Source: Caulobacter vibrioides
Lineage (GTDB): Bacteria; Pseudomonadota; Alphaproteobacteria; Caulobacterales; Caulobacteraceae
Assembly: GCF_002310375.3 (NCBI RefSeq)
Contig: NZ_CP023315.3
Coordinates: forward strand, 3,038,001 to 3,102,000
DNA: 64,000 nt
Direction of reading: 5' to 3'
In this document: positions 53,767 through 64,000 of the stretch, piece after piece
How the letters are laid out: each line of letters starts with the position of its first letter
Position numbering within the stretch: position 1 is the stretch's first letter
The notes under the pieces: model-generated
What the model was told of the DNA's origin: nothing
Databases searched by the model: none
What the model saw: only the letters and a program-made list of their open reading frames with translations
Position numbers and translations under genes: made by a program

Positions 53767-54015
53767 TTAACCGCTAGCTTTTAGACGAACGCCCGGCCCG
53801 CCGGGCTTCGTCTCCCCAGCCTCCATAAAGACTACACCGGCATTCTCCAGCGCTCGGCGCACCGCCTCGACGTTAGCCGCAGTGCTCCTGCCAGGGCCGA
53901 GAGGCCCCTCCATGCGCCGAATAGTCGGCATAGAGAGCCCGGCAGCCTCGGCGAGGCGCGGCTGGCTCCAATCAACTAGCGCCCGGCCAGCCTTGATCTG
54001 CTCGGCCGTCAGCAT
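53767..54015 (-). CDS. XRE-type helix-turn-helix regulator
   Basis: 82 codons. HTH: LTAEQIKAGRALVDWSQPRLAEAAGL, in consecutive segments, then SMPTIRRMEGPLGPGRST, and a short tail GVVFMEAGETKPGGPGVRL that is common to many small single-domain phage and island regulators. It is divergent from the hypothetical gene at 54113 and may control the right-end genes. Confidence 0.85.
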   Translation of the reverse strand: MLTAEQIKAGRALVDWSQPRLAEAAGLSMPTIRRMEGPLGPGRSTAANVEAVRRALENAGVVFMEAGETKPGGPGVRLKASG

Positions 54016-54112
54016 GCGATCATCATTTTATGATGAAATTGCAGCATTTAATGTTGACCAAAGTGATGATTCATTGTACGAAAATGATAACCACTGAATC
54101 AGGATCTACGCT

Positions 54113-54649
54113 ATGGGCCAACGTCGAAAGACGGGCGACGGCGCTCGCCTGCCTGCCATCTCACGTCGCGCTGTTATCGGCGCGACCGCCGTTCCGTTCG
54201 CGGGGTCTGTGCGGGGACTTCCGGCGCCCGGCGCCGTCGACATCCCCGCACAGTGCGCCGCCTGGGTCGCGGTGGACATGGAGATCAGCCGGCTCTGCAA
54301 CCGCTGGGCCGAGTTGGAAGCCCTCGCCGCCAAGCAGTTCGACTATTTCAAGCTGACCGACGCCGAGATCAGCGCCTTGCCGATGGGGGCTGAGATGGAC
54401 GCGGTGGACGCCGAGTGCCGACGCCTTGGCGATGTCTGTGAAGAGGCCTTGGGGCCTTTGGCCAAGTTGACGCCGCGCACGGTGCAGGACGCCACGGCCA
54501 TGCTCGCCATCGCCTATCGCCTGCTGCGTTTGCAGGAAGACGAGCCCTGGCCCTTCGTGAAAAAGGCCTGGACCTTCCTCTCCAAGGCGCATTGCCCCGG
54601 CTGTGGCGAGCTCTACGCCCCCAAATCGTTGCCGGTTTTTACGCAATGA
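54113..54649 (+). CDS. Hypothetical protein near the recombinase
   Basis: 178 codons. The N-terminal SRRAVIGATAVPFAG stretch looks like a twin-arginine signal but is short of a proper cleavage context. The body has helices (MEISRLCNRWAELEALAAKQ) and a C-terminal CPGCGELY that could bind metal with other Cys residues. No family recognised. It is read toward the recombinase. Confidence 0.65.
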   Translation: MGQRRKTGDGARLPAISRRAVIGATAVPFAGSVRGLPAPGAVDIPAQCAAWVAVDMEISRLCNRWAELEALAAKQFDYFKLTDAEISALPMGAEMDAVDAECRRLGDVCEEALGPLAKLTPRTVQDATAMLAIAYRLLRLQEDEPWPFVKKAWTFLSKAHCPGCGELYAPKSLPVFTQ

Positions 54650-54894
54650 TTTGGGACCAGACTCCCAGATCGTTGCGCGTGACCCACGGGTTCATTGCCG
54701 GTTTGGCACGGCTGGCCGTTCTGACCCGACAAAATTTCGCTCTCCGCTTTTCCTTCCCATTGACGTCCGGGGTATCCGGCGAGGTTTCCGGGGTTCGCCA
54801 AAGTTCTACGGCCGGGACCCCATCGCGCCCCGGCCCTCCTTTGACCTCTATCGGCGCGCCCCAAACCCTGTTGGCTCCAGTTGTGGAGCCAAGC

Positions 54895-55080
54895 ATGGAT
54901 GCGCCCTCTCCCCCGCCTACGCAGACCCTCACGCCAGCCAACGACGGCCCGCCGATCAGCGAGAAAGGCCAAGCCGCGCTGCTGACGCTCGCGCGTCTGA
55001 TCGGCCGCCAGATCGCGCGCGAGGAGTTCGCCCGCCGTATGGCGGCGGCCAATGCCGAGACCGGCGACACCCCAGCTTGA
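54895..55080 (+). CDS. Small protein preceding the serine recombinase
   Basis: 61 codons from ATG 54895 (GTG 54883 is also in frame). Pro/Thr-rich head, then a helix GQAALLTLARLIGRQIAREE. Small proteins with this LARLIGRQIARE pattern often sit directly ahead of large serine recombinases in alphaproteobacterial islands (from memory). It ends 13 bases before the recombinase, so co-expression is likely; possibly a directionality or accessory factor. Confidence 0.65.
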   Translation: MDAPSPPPTQTLTPANDGPPISEKGQAALLTLARLIGRQIAREEFARRMAAANAETGDTPA

Positions 55081-55093
55081 AGGGAGCTTCCCG

Positions 55094-56788
55094 ATGACCC
55101 GCGTTGCGCTTTACGCCCGCTATTCCGACGACAAGCAGTCGGCGGCTTCGATCGAGGATCAGTTTCGGGTCTGCCAGATTTACGCCGACCGTCAGGGATG
55201 GACACCGGCCGGGCGCTATTCGGACGCGGCGATCTCCGGTTCGACGATGATCCTTCGTCCGGGGGTTCGCTCCCTGTTGCATGAGGCGATGGCCGGCAAG
55301 TTCGATGTGGTCTTGGCCGAGGCCTTGGACCGGCTCAGTCGCGATCAGGAAGACATCGCCGCGCTCTTCAAGCGGCTGCGGTTCGCGGGCGTGCCGATCG
55401 TCACCCTATCCGAGGGCGAGATCAGCGAGTTGCACGTCGGGCTGAAGGGCACGATGAACGCCCTCTTCCTCAAGGAGCTTTCGGCCAAGACCCATCGGGG
55501 GCTTCGCGGTCGGGTGGAGGCCGGCAAGGCCAGCGGCAACAAGTGCTACGGCTACGGCGTCGTTCGCGCCTTCGACGCCGCCGGCAAGGTGACCACCGGC
55601 GAGCGCGAGATCATCCCCGAGCAGGCCGAGGTGGTCCGGGGTATTTTCCGCGACTATGCGGCCGGCAAGAGTCCACGTCAGATCGCCTTAGCGCTCAATG
55701 CGGCCGGCGTTCCGGCGCCGCGAGGGCGCGCTTGGGCGTCACAGACCATTCGCGGCAAATCGAATGGCGTCCATGGCATCCTCAACAACCCCCTCTATGT
55801 CGGTCGGATGGTCTGGAACCGGGCCAGGGATCTTCGCGACCCAGACACGGGCGGCGTCAGGCGCCGGGCCAATCCAGAGAGCGAATGGGTTCACGCCGAA
55901 GTGCCGCACCTGCGGATCGTCGATGACGCCCTATGGGAAGCCGCCAAGGCCCGTCAGGAGGAGTTCTCCCGCGTCTACGAGCAGGCGCTCACCGAGGGCA
56001 AGCGCCTGCTGGGCGCGGCGTCGGCGGCGCGGCGTCCATTGAACCTGCTGTCGGGCCTTGTGGCCTGTGGCGTCTGTGGAGCGGCGATCAGTCGTCGGGG
56101 CAATGGCCGCATGGCCTGCCTCGGCCACGCCACCGGCAAGGGCTGCACGAACAACACCACGGTCGTCGCCGACCGGCTGGAGGCGCGTGTTCTCTTGGGT
56201 CTCCGAGAACGGTTGCTGACGCCGCAGATCGCGGCCGAGGCGATGCGGTCATTTATCGAGGAGACCAACCGGCTCAACCATCAGCGCCGGGCGAACGAGG
56301 CGGTTGACCGTCAGCGATTGGACAAGGCTCGTAAGGCGTACAAGGGCCTCATGACCATGATCGAGCAAGGCGAGTACACGCCGGGGATGGTCTGTCGTCT
56401 TCGCGAGTTGGAGAACGAGGTCGCCGCCATTGAGGCGACCTTGGCCGAGGCCCCTCGCGATGTTCCCGACATACACCCCAACATCGCCGAGCTATACCGG
56501 CGCAAGGTCGAGCGGTTGACTGAAGCGCTCGCCGACCCCGACAATCGCACCGAGGCGGCGATAGCCCTACGGGGCTTGATCGAGAAGGTCGTGGTTACGC
56601 CAACCGGCCGGCGCGGCGAGCATGATGTTCGGTTGCTCGGGGATCTCGAAACGATCCTGGCTTGGGCCGAGGACCGTAAGGCCCTCATGCAAGCCCCGCT
56701 GAGGTTATCCTTTCGCCACGGAGGCGCAGGCGTAGCGGTGAAGGACTGTGAGGGGTCGCGCAAACGCAAACCGCCGCGACAGCGGTGA
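55094..56788 (+). CDS. Large serine recombinase (integrase)
   Basis: 564 codons from ATG 55094, with AGGGAG upstream. N-terminal resolvase domain with the catalytic Ser in VALYARYSDDKQSAASIEDQ and Arg in EALDRLSRDQEDIA; then a recombinase domain (GIFRDYAAGKSPRQIALALN, GILNNPLYVGRMVWNR), a zinc-ribbon (CGVCGAAIS and CLGHATGKGC), and a C-terminal coiled coil. It should integrate and excise the island. Its last ten codons lie beyond the presumed attR core, so its C-terminus is partly encoded by host DNA. Confidence 0.93.
   Translation: MTRVALYARYSDDKQSAASIEDQFRVCQIYADRQGWTPAGRYSDAAISGSTMILRPGVRSLLHEAMAGKFDVVLAEALDRLSRDQEDIAALFKRLRFAGVPIVTLSEGEISELHVGLKGTMNALFLKELSAKTHRGLRGRVEAGKASGNKCYGYGVVRAFDAAGKVTTGEREIIPEQAEVVRGIFRDYAAGKSPRQIALALNAAGVPAPRGRAWASQTIRGKSNGVHGILNNPLYVGRMVWNRARDLRDPDTGGVRRRANPESEWVHAEVPHLRIVDDALWEAAKARQEEFSRVYEQALTEGKRLLGAASAARRPLNLLSGLVACGVCGAAISRRGNGRMACLGHATGKGCTNNTTVVADRLEARVLLGLRERLLTPQIAAEAMRSFIEETNRLNHQRRANEAVDRQRLDKARKAYKGLMTMIEQGEYTPGMVCRLRELENEVAAIEATLAEAPRDVPDIHPNIAELYRRKVERLTEALADPDNRTEAAIALRGLIEKVVVTPTGRRGEHDVRLLGDLETILAWAEDRKALMQAPLRLSFRHGGAGVAVKDCEGSRKRKPPRQR
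56749..56759 (+). other. Putative right attachment core (attR), inside the recombinase gene
   Basis: TGAGGGGTCGC, the same orientation as at 39937-39947. It overlaps codons near the end of the recombinase gene. Confidence 0.55.
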
Positions 56789-56802
56789 AGCTGTCGCGGC
56801 GG
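56771..56802 (+). terminator. Perfect 12-bp hairpin at the recombinase stop
   Basis: Arms ccgccgcgacag and ctgtcgcggcgg enclose an 8-base loop that contains the TGA. It is strong and GC-rich but lacks a T tract. If the att core is right, this hairpin is host DNA. Confidence 0.6.
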
Positions 56803-56815
56803 CCCTGATCTTCAA

Positions 56816-56863
56816 CCCCTCATCCGGCCCTGACGGGCCACCTTCTCCCACAAGGGGAGAAGG
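56816..56863. repeat. Family D repeat at the right edge of the island
   Basis: cccctcatccggccc and ccttctccc...ggggagaagg blocks, inverted relative to the copy at 39891-39946. It ends just before the carB stop. Confidence 0.75.
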
Positions 56864-56866
56864 AAC

Positions 56867-60166
<3,300 letters not shown>

Positions 60167-60864
60167 GGCTAACTCGCGCAAAGACACGGTCGCGCACAAC
60201 CGCGCGCCCGCTGTCGACCATCTTGCAGGTTAAGGCGCCCGTGTAGAGACGGAGTCGGTTTGGTGCAACCCCGCATGTTGGCGCAGGGTTAAGCGGGCGT
60301 TTTGGCGAACGCGGTTCAGGGTTGGCGAAGGCCGTGGAGCGGGACCTTAGCTTCGTCGGAGAAGGGTGGATGTTGGACAGGCCGCAGGCCCCCACCGGAC
60401 CATGCTCCGCATGGTCGTCCGCCCCCGGAGGGGGCAGAAGGGTGCGTTCCCTTCTTCCCCCTCCGGGGGAGGAGCGCCGAAGGCGCGGAGGGGGCAAGTG
60501 TGGGTCGCTAGCAGTCTCCAGTATCCCTCCAGAAACCCGACCTTCCCGGCGAATGCCGGGATCCAGATCGAGCCCACTGACACTCATCCGTTCTGCGCGG
60601 AGCGATGGCGCGTCATCCCCAGCCGTTCCGGATGAATCTGGGCCCCGGCATTCGCCGGGGAAGTCGGGATAAAAGGGACGTGAAGCGGGCGATTTGACCT
60701 TCAGCCCTGGCTCGAGCCCGGAAATCCCGCCCCTCGCCGGAAGCCGGACATTTCGTAGGCGCCTCCCCCCTCCCCATCCGTCTAAAGCGGACCGGTTTCC
60801 GAAAAGGCGACGGGCGGCGGCGTCCGGTCTATGGTCGGCGGGTCGCCCATCTGGAGACCGTGCC
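60167..60864. repeat. 698-base gap with carB leader and two intergenic repeats
   Basis: The first 200 bases are the carB promoter region. Then come an inverted element at about 60388-60497 (gcccccaccgga... to ...cggagggggc) and another at about 60537-60670 with cggcgaatgccggg and ccggcattcgccggg as inverted blocks. Near 60790 a short ggaccggtttcc piece resembles 16682-16732. No gene is seen. Confidence 0.7.
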
Positions 60865-61518
60865 ATGACCCCCGTCATTTCCGCCTACAACTGGGTTCCG
60901 CCGCCCGCCCGCGGTCTGGTGCGCGACCTGCGGATTCGCTGGGCGCTGGAGGAGCTGGACCGGCCCTATACGGTCGAGACCGTGCTGCACCAGGACAAGT
61001 CCGCCTATCGCGCCAAGCAGCCGTTCGGCCAGGTGCCGGCCTTTGACGACGGCGAGGTCCAGTTGTTCGAGAGCGGCGCGATCGTGCTGCACATAGCCGA
61101 GCAGGATGAGCGACTGCTGCCCAGGGATCCGGCCGCCCGGGCCCGGGCGATCGGCTGGATGTTCTGCGCGCTGAACACGCTGGAGGTTCCGCTGCTGCAG
61201 CTGGCCGAGCTGAACATCTTCAGCGCCGGCCAGACCTGGACCGAGGGCGCGCGCCCCCGGGTGGAGCGTTGGGTGCGCCAGCGTCTGGGCGAACTGGCCG
61301 CACGACTGGGCGACAAGACCTATCTGGACGGCGAGACCTTCACCGCCGGCGACCTGCTGGTGGCTGACGTGCTGCGCCAGGTTCCGCAAGCCATGCTGGC
61401 CGAGACTCCGATCCTGGCGGCCTATCTGGCGCGCTGCACCGCCCGGCCGGCGTTCCAGAAAGCCCTGGCCGCCCAGCTGGCCGACCTTACCGGCCCGCCG
61501 CCGCCCGGCTGGGGCTGA
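60865..61518 (+). CDS. Glutathione S-transferase family protein
   Basis: 217 codons from ATG 60865. N-terminal thioredoxin-like domain with RIRWALEELDRPY and the FGQVPAFDDGEVQLFESGAI glutathione-site segment; C-terminal helical domain with YLDGETFTAGDLLVADVLRQ. Substrate unknown. The 3' end overlaps the convergent DUF2306 gene by 32 bases. Confidence 0.9.
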   Translation: MTPVISAYNWVPPPARGLVRDLRIRWALEELDRPYTVETVLHQDKSAYRAKQPFGQVPAFDDGEVQLFESGAIVLHIAEQDERLLPRDPAARARAIGWMFCALNTLEVPLLQLAELNIFSAGQTWTEGARPRVERWVRQRLGELAARLGDKTYLDGETFTAGDLLVADVLRQVPQAMLAETPILAAYLARCTARPAFQKALAAQLADLTGPPPPGWG

Positions 61519-62131
61519 GGCTGCCGGACGGCGCGGCGCCGGGCGCGGCGAACAGCCACGCTTCGGCCAGCAGCAGGTTGGGAACCCAGCACAGGAAGGC
61601 GATGGCGCGGTAGGCCTCGACGAACGGCAGCGGCCCCATCGCGGCCAGCGGCAGGTAGAGGCGCAGGGTGACCGCCGCCAGGGTCAGGGCGAAGGAGCGG
61701 ATCATCCAGGCACGGTGCTCGGCGATGCGCCCCTGCACGGCCCGGCGCCAGGCCAGGGTCGTGGTGAGGATCCAGGCCACGCCCAGCAGGCCAAAGCCGG
61801 CGGTGGCGACCGGTCCCGCCGTGGCGCCCAGCGCCAGGGCAAGGCCGCCGATGCCGCCGGACAGGCAGCCCAGCACGTACACACGGCCTAGCAGCCGATG
61901 AGCGCGGGGCCAGCGCGCGCGGACGCCCGCCAGCATCTGGAACGGTCCGATCAGCAGGGCGGTCGCCGCCCCGGCCACGTGCAGGAAGAGGAACGGATCG
62001 ACGAACCGGTTGGCCATCACATTGGTCGCCAGGGGTCCGATCCTGGGCAGGTAGCGATAGGCGGTCAGGGCGACCAGGAGGCTGAGGATCATCATCAGCA
62101 TCCAGGCGGGACGGGTCAGGATTTTCGGCAT
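61487..62131 (-). CDS. DUF2306 family membrane protein
   Basis: 214 codons. Seven or so hydrophobic helices with the family pattern FLFLHVAGAATALLIGPFQM, HRLLGRVYVLGCLSGG and HRAWMIRSFALTLAAVTLRL, including conserved His residues that may be heme- or metal-linked. Function unknown. The divergent LytTR gene starts 107 bases upstream, so the regulator may control it. Confidence 0.85.
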   Translation of the reverse strand: MPKILTRPAWMLMMILSLLVALTAYRYLPRIGPLATNVMANRFVDPFLFLHVAGAATALLIGPFQMLAGVRARWPRAHRLLGRVYVLGCLSGGIGGLALALGATAGPVATAGFGLLGVAWILTTTLAWRRAVQGRIAEHRAWMIRSFALTLAAVTLRLYLPLAAMGPLPFVEAYRAIAFLCWVPNLLLAEAWLFAAPGAAPSGSLSPSRAAAGR

Positions 62132-62238
62132 GGTGGGGCTCCGGTTCGAGCCGAGATTGCAAGGGCCGCGACGCCGCGCTACGCCAACCGCGTGAGCGGC
62201 GCCTATTCTGCGCGAACGGCGCCAGGGGCGGATGATTG

Positions 62239-63006
62239 ATGACTTCGACGGATCGCCGGGGCGCGCTGCAGCGCCTGGCTATCGACATCCTGCTGCTGAC
62301 CGCGCTGGGTCTGGTGCTGGGCGTGCTGTCGCCTTTCGGCACCGCGCAGCTGTCTCCCGCAGAGCGCTTCATCTACTGGCTGCTGTCGATCGTCGGCGGC
62401 GGCCTGATCGGCGTGGCGGTCGACGAGGGGCTGGGACGCCGGATCGACGGCTTCGCGCGCCGCCTCGTCTTGGTGACCACGGTCATGACCCCGGTGGTCG
62501 TCGTCTGGGTGGCGCTGATCGAAATGATCTTCGGCCATGAGGCGTTCCGGCTGCCGCCGATGCTGTGGTTTCGCGTCTGGGTGATCAGCGGCCTGGTCAT
62601 GACCGTGCGGATCCTGGCCTGGCGAAAGCCGGCCGCGCCCGCCCCGACGGTCGAGACCCGGGTCGTCGTGGCCCCGCCCCTGCCCGAGGCCGAGGCCGCG
62701 TTCCGCCAGCGCCTGTCGGCCAAGCGACGCGCGGCCCGGCTGATCGCCGTCGAGGCCCATGACCACTATCTGCGGGTCCATACCGATGCGGGCGTCGAGC
62801 TTCTGACCCTGCGGTTCTCGGACGCGCTCGCCGAGCTGTCCGGCGCCCACGGCTTCCAGACCCATCGCTCCTGGTGGGTGGCCGGCGAGGCGATCGAGGC
62901 GGCGCAGTGGCGGCGCGGCGCGGGCGAGCTGACGCTCACCGGCGGGCTGGTCGCTCCCGTCAGCCGACGACACGCCCCTATCCTGCGGGCGGCCGGCTGG
63001 CTTTAG
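62239..63006 (+). CDS. Membrane-anchored LytTR-family regulator
   Basis: 255 codons from ATG 62239, preferred over TTG 62236. Four N-terminal membrane helices (about 12-125) are followed by a linker and a C-terminal LytTR DNA-binding domain (about 160-255) with LIAVEAHDHYLRVHTDAG, FQTHRSWWVA and VSRRHAPILRAAGWL. Such proteins sense at the membrane and bind DNA directly, often controlling the adjacent DUF2306-type gene. Confidence 0.88.
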   Translation: MTSTDRRGALQRLAIDILLLTALGLVLGVLSPFGTAQLSPAERFIYWLLSIVGGGLIGVAVDEGLGRRIDGFARRLVLVTTVMTPVVVVWVALIEMIFGHEAFRLPPMLWFRVWVISGLVMTVRILAWRKPAAPAPTVETRVVVAPPLPEAEAAFRQRLSAKRRAARLIAVEAHDHYLRVHTDAGVELLTLRFSDALAELSGAHGFQTHRSWWVAGEAIEAAQWRRGAGELTLTGGLVAPVSRRHAPILRAAGWL

Positions 63007-64000
63007 TGTCGCCCGACGGCTGAGTGTCGTGCGCCGGATCGGCCGGCGCCGCCCACGCGCCGCCGGACTTGCCCAGGTCATAGCCCAGGGTGAACAGCGC
63101 CCGCCGCCCCTCCGACGCGAAGTCCAGCCCCGAGAAGTCGCCCTTGGCGTCGTCGGGAATGGCCGTGTAGCGGAACACCCCGCCGTTGCGCCGGGTGAAG
63201 GCGGCGTTGGCCGTCAGGTGGGTGCGCATCTGGGCCTTGTTCATGGCGATCCACGAGCGGCCCAGGATCGACAGGGTGTCGCCCTTGGTGAAGCCAAAGC
63301 CGCCGTCGATCTGGCCGTTGACGATCACCGACACCTCGCCGGGCCCGGTCTGGTCGCGTCCCGGCAGGATCGACAGCAGCAGGGTCTCGGGCGCGACGAA
63401 GAACGGGGTGGTGACGCTGCCGTCGACATGCATCTCCGAGAGCCGGCGATTGGAGCCCTCGACCTCGATCAGGCTGGGCGGGAAGACGCCGGGGATGCTG
63501 GCCGAGGCGACCAGCACGTCGCGAAACAGCTGCAGGGCCGCCGCGTCGCCGCGCGAGGCGATGGCCCCCATGTCCCAGATCATCGCCTCTTCGGTGTCGA
63601 GATTGGTGGTGGCGATCATCAGCCGCCGGCCCTTGGCGTGCTCGATGGCCACCGCATAGAGCAGCGGCGGGTCGACATATTTGGCCACCAGGTCGCGCAG
63701 GGCGTTGTTGCGGAAGATGCTGGGCGTGAAGAACAGGTCCAGGCCCCGCCGCTCCAGGATGCGATCGGCGGCCTGGCTGGTGTAGGCCTCGGTCAGGCGG
63801 CGATCCCAGTCCTTGCCCAGATAGGCGAAGGGCGCGGTCAGGGCGCCGGTCGAGACGCCGGTGACGATGTCGAAGTCGGGGCGGTTCCCCGCCGCCGTCC
63901 AGCCGACCAGCACGCCCGCGCCATAGGCTCCGTTCGAGCCGCCGCCCGAGATGGCCAGCACATTGACCTTGCGCCCGGCGGTGTGGCTGTGGACGTCCTT
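62978..64000 (-). CDS. Patatin-like phospholipase, N-terminus outside the window
   Basis: The frame is open to base 64000, so the start lies beyond the edge. The catalytic features are complete: oxyanion loop SGGGSNGAYGAGVL, nucleophile Ser in GVSTGALTAPF (GxSxG), and the Asp in HVDGSVTTPFF. A C-terminal extension ends in a Pro-rich tail. It hydrolyses acyl esters, perhaps of membrane lipids. Its 3' end overlaps the LytTR gene by 29 bases. Confidence 0.9.
   Translation of the reverse strand, partial: KDVHSHTAGRKVNVLAISGGGSNGAYGAGVLVGWTAAGNRPDFDIVTGVSTGALTAPFAYLGKDWDRRLTEAYTSQAADRILERRGLDLFFTPSIFRNNALRDLVAKYVDPPLLYAVAIEHAKGRRLMIATTNLDTEEAMIWDMGAIASRGDAAALQLFRDVLVASASIPGVFPPSLIEVEGSNRRLSEMHVDGSVTTPFFVAPETLLLSILPGRDQTGPGEVSVIVNGQIDGGFGFTKGDTLSILGRSWIAMNKAQMRTHLTANAAFTRRNGGVFRYTAIPDDAKGDFSGLDFASEGRRALFTLGYDLGKSGGAWAAPADPAHDTQPSGDTKASRPPAG

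Larger units (their letters stand above)
39948..56748. mobile_element. Integrative mobilisable island of about 16.8 kb
   Basis: Defined by the 11-bp direct repeats and by content: a large serine recombinase at the right end, a MOBP relaxase with CopG-type and DUF2840 partners, a restriction-modification system, small XRE regulators and unrecognised genes. Codon and base use are visibly less GC-biased than in flanking genes, especially 44.8-45.3 kb and 50.9-53.4 kb. No type IV secretion, coupling protein or replication gene is present, so transfer would need a helper. Confidence 0.75.

Noticed and set aside
39948..56748. Prophage
   Set aside because: No capsid, tail, terminase, lysis or portal genes; the relaxase and serine recombinase point to a mobilisable integrative element instead.

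Overview
The window reads as chromosome of a Caulobacter-type alphaproteobacterium. The DNA is GC-rich, GTG/TTG starts and 4-bp start/stop overlaps are common, there is a flagellin-type nonulosonic (pseudaminic) acid pathway, an EcfG-family general-stress sigma factor with a matching promoter, a kynurenine operon with an Lrp-type regulator, and several families of GC-rich intergenic repeats. I see no rRNA, tRNA or CRISPR array.

Layout. 1-6.2 kb: the end of a chemoreceptor, greA, an ELM1-like protein, two tiny membrane proteins, a secreted protein and a hybrid histidine kinase. 6.3-12.2 kb: a surface-sugar cluster (SpsF-like cytidylyltransferase, PseG, methyltransferase, FAD oxidoreductase, WbqC-like protein, branching glycosyltransferase), with pseI set apart at 16.7-17.8 kb. 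Between them lie an SDR and a bigR-type sulfide detoxification locus (ArsR regulator, rhodanese, TauE, and a divergent persulfide-dioxygenase-like hydrolase). Three toxin-antitoxin pairs (higBA, hicAB, a parDE-like pair) fall between 15.9 and 27.8 kb. 18-39.7 kb is mostly housekeeping: trxB, a SleB-type hydrolase, dps, a second hybrid kinase, a TetR-controlled membrane pair, uvrC, an EcfG sigma factor, kynU/kynA/kynR, a GtrB/GtrA-like pair and a large membrane protein.

39.95-56.75 kb is a mobile island of about 16.8 kb. It is bounded by an 11-bp direct repeat, and its large serine recombinase is at the right end. The cargo is a probable PaeR7I/XhoI-type restriction-modification system, a two-gene unit with a HEPN-like motif, a DNA-binding operon behind a dense cluster of GTTGC/GCAAC motifs, a Cas2/SinR-like small protein, a MOBP relaxase with a CopG-type protein and a DUF2840 protein, and several unrecognised membrane genes. 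No type IV secretion genes are present, so the element looks mobilisable rather than self-conjugative.

56.8-64 kb returns to core genes: carB, a GST, a DUF2306 protein, a membrane-anchored LytTR regulator and a patatin-like phospholipase cut by the window edge. The least explained parts are the HEPN-like pair, the GTTGC-rich operon head, the restriction site centred in the methyltransferase promoter, and the coiled-coil membrane protein whose Shine-Dalgarno is buried in a hairpin.
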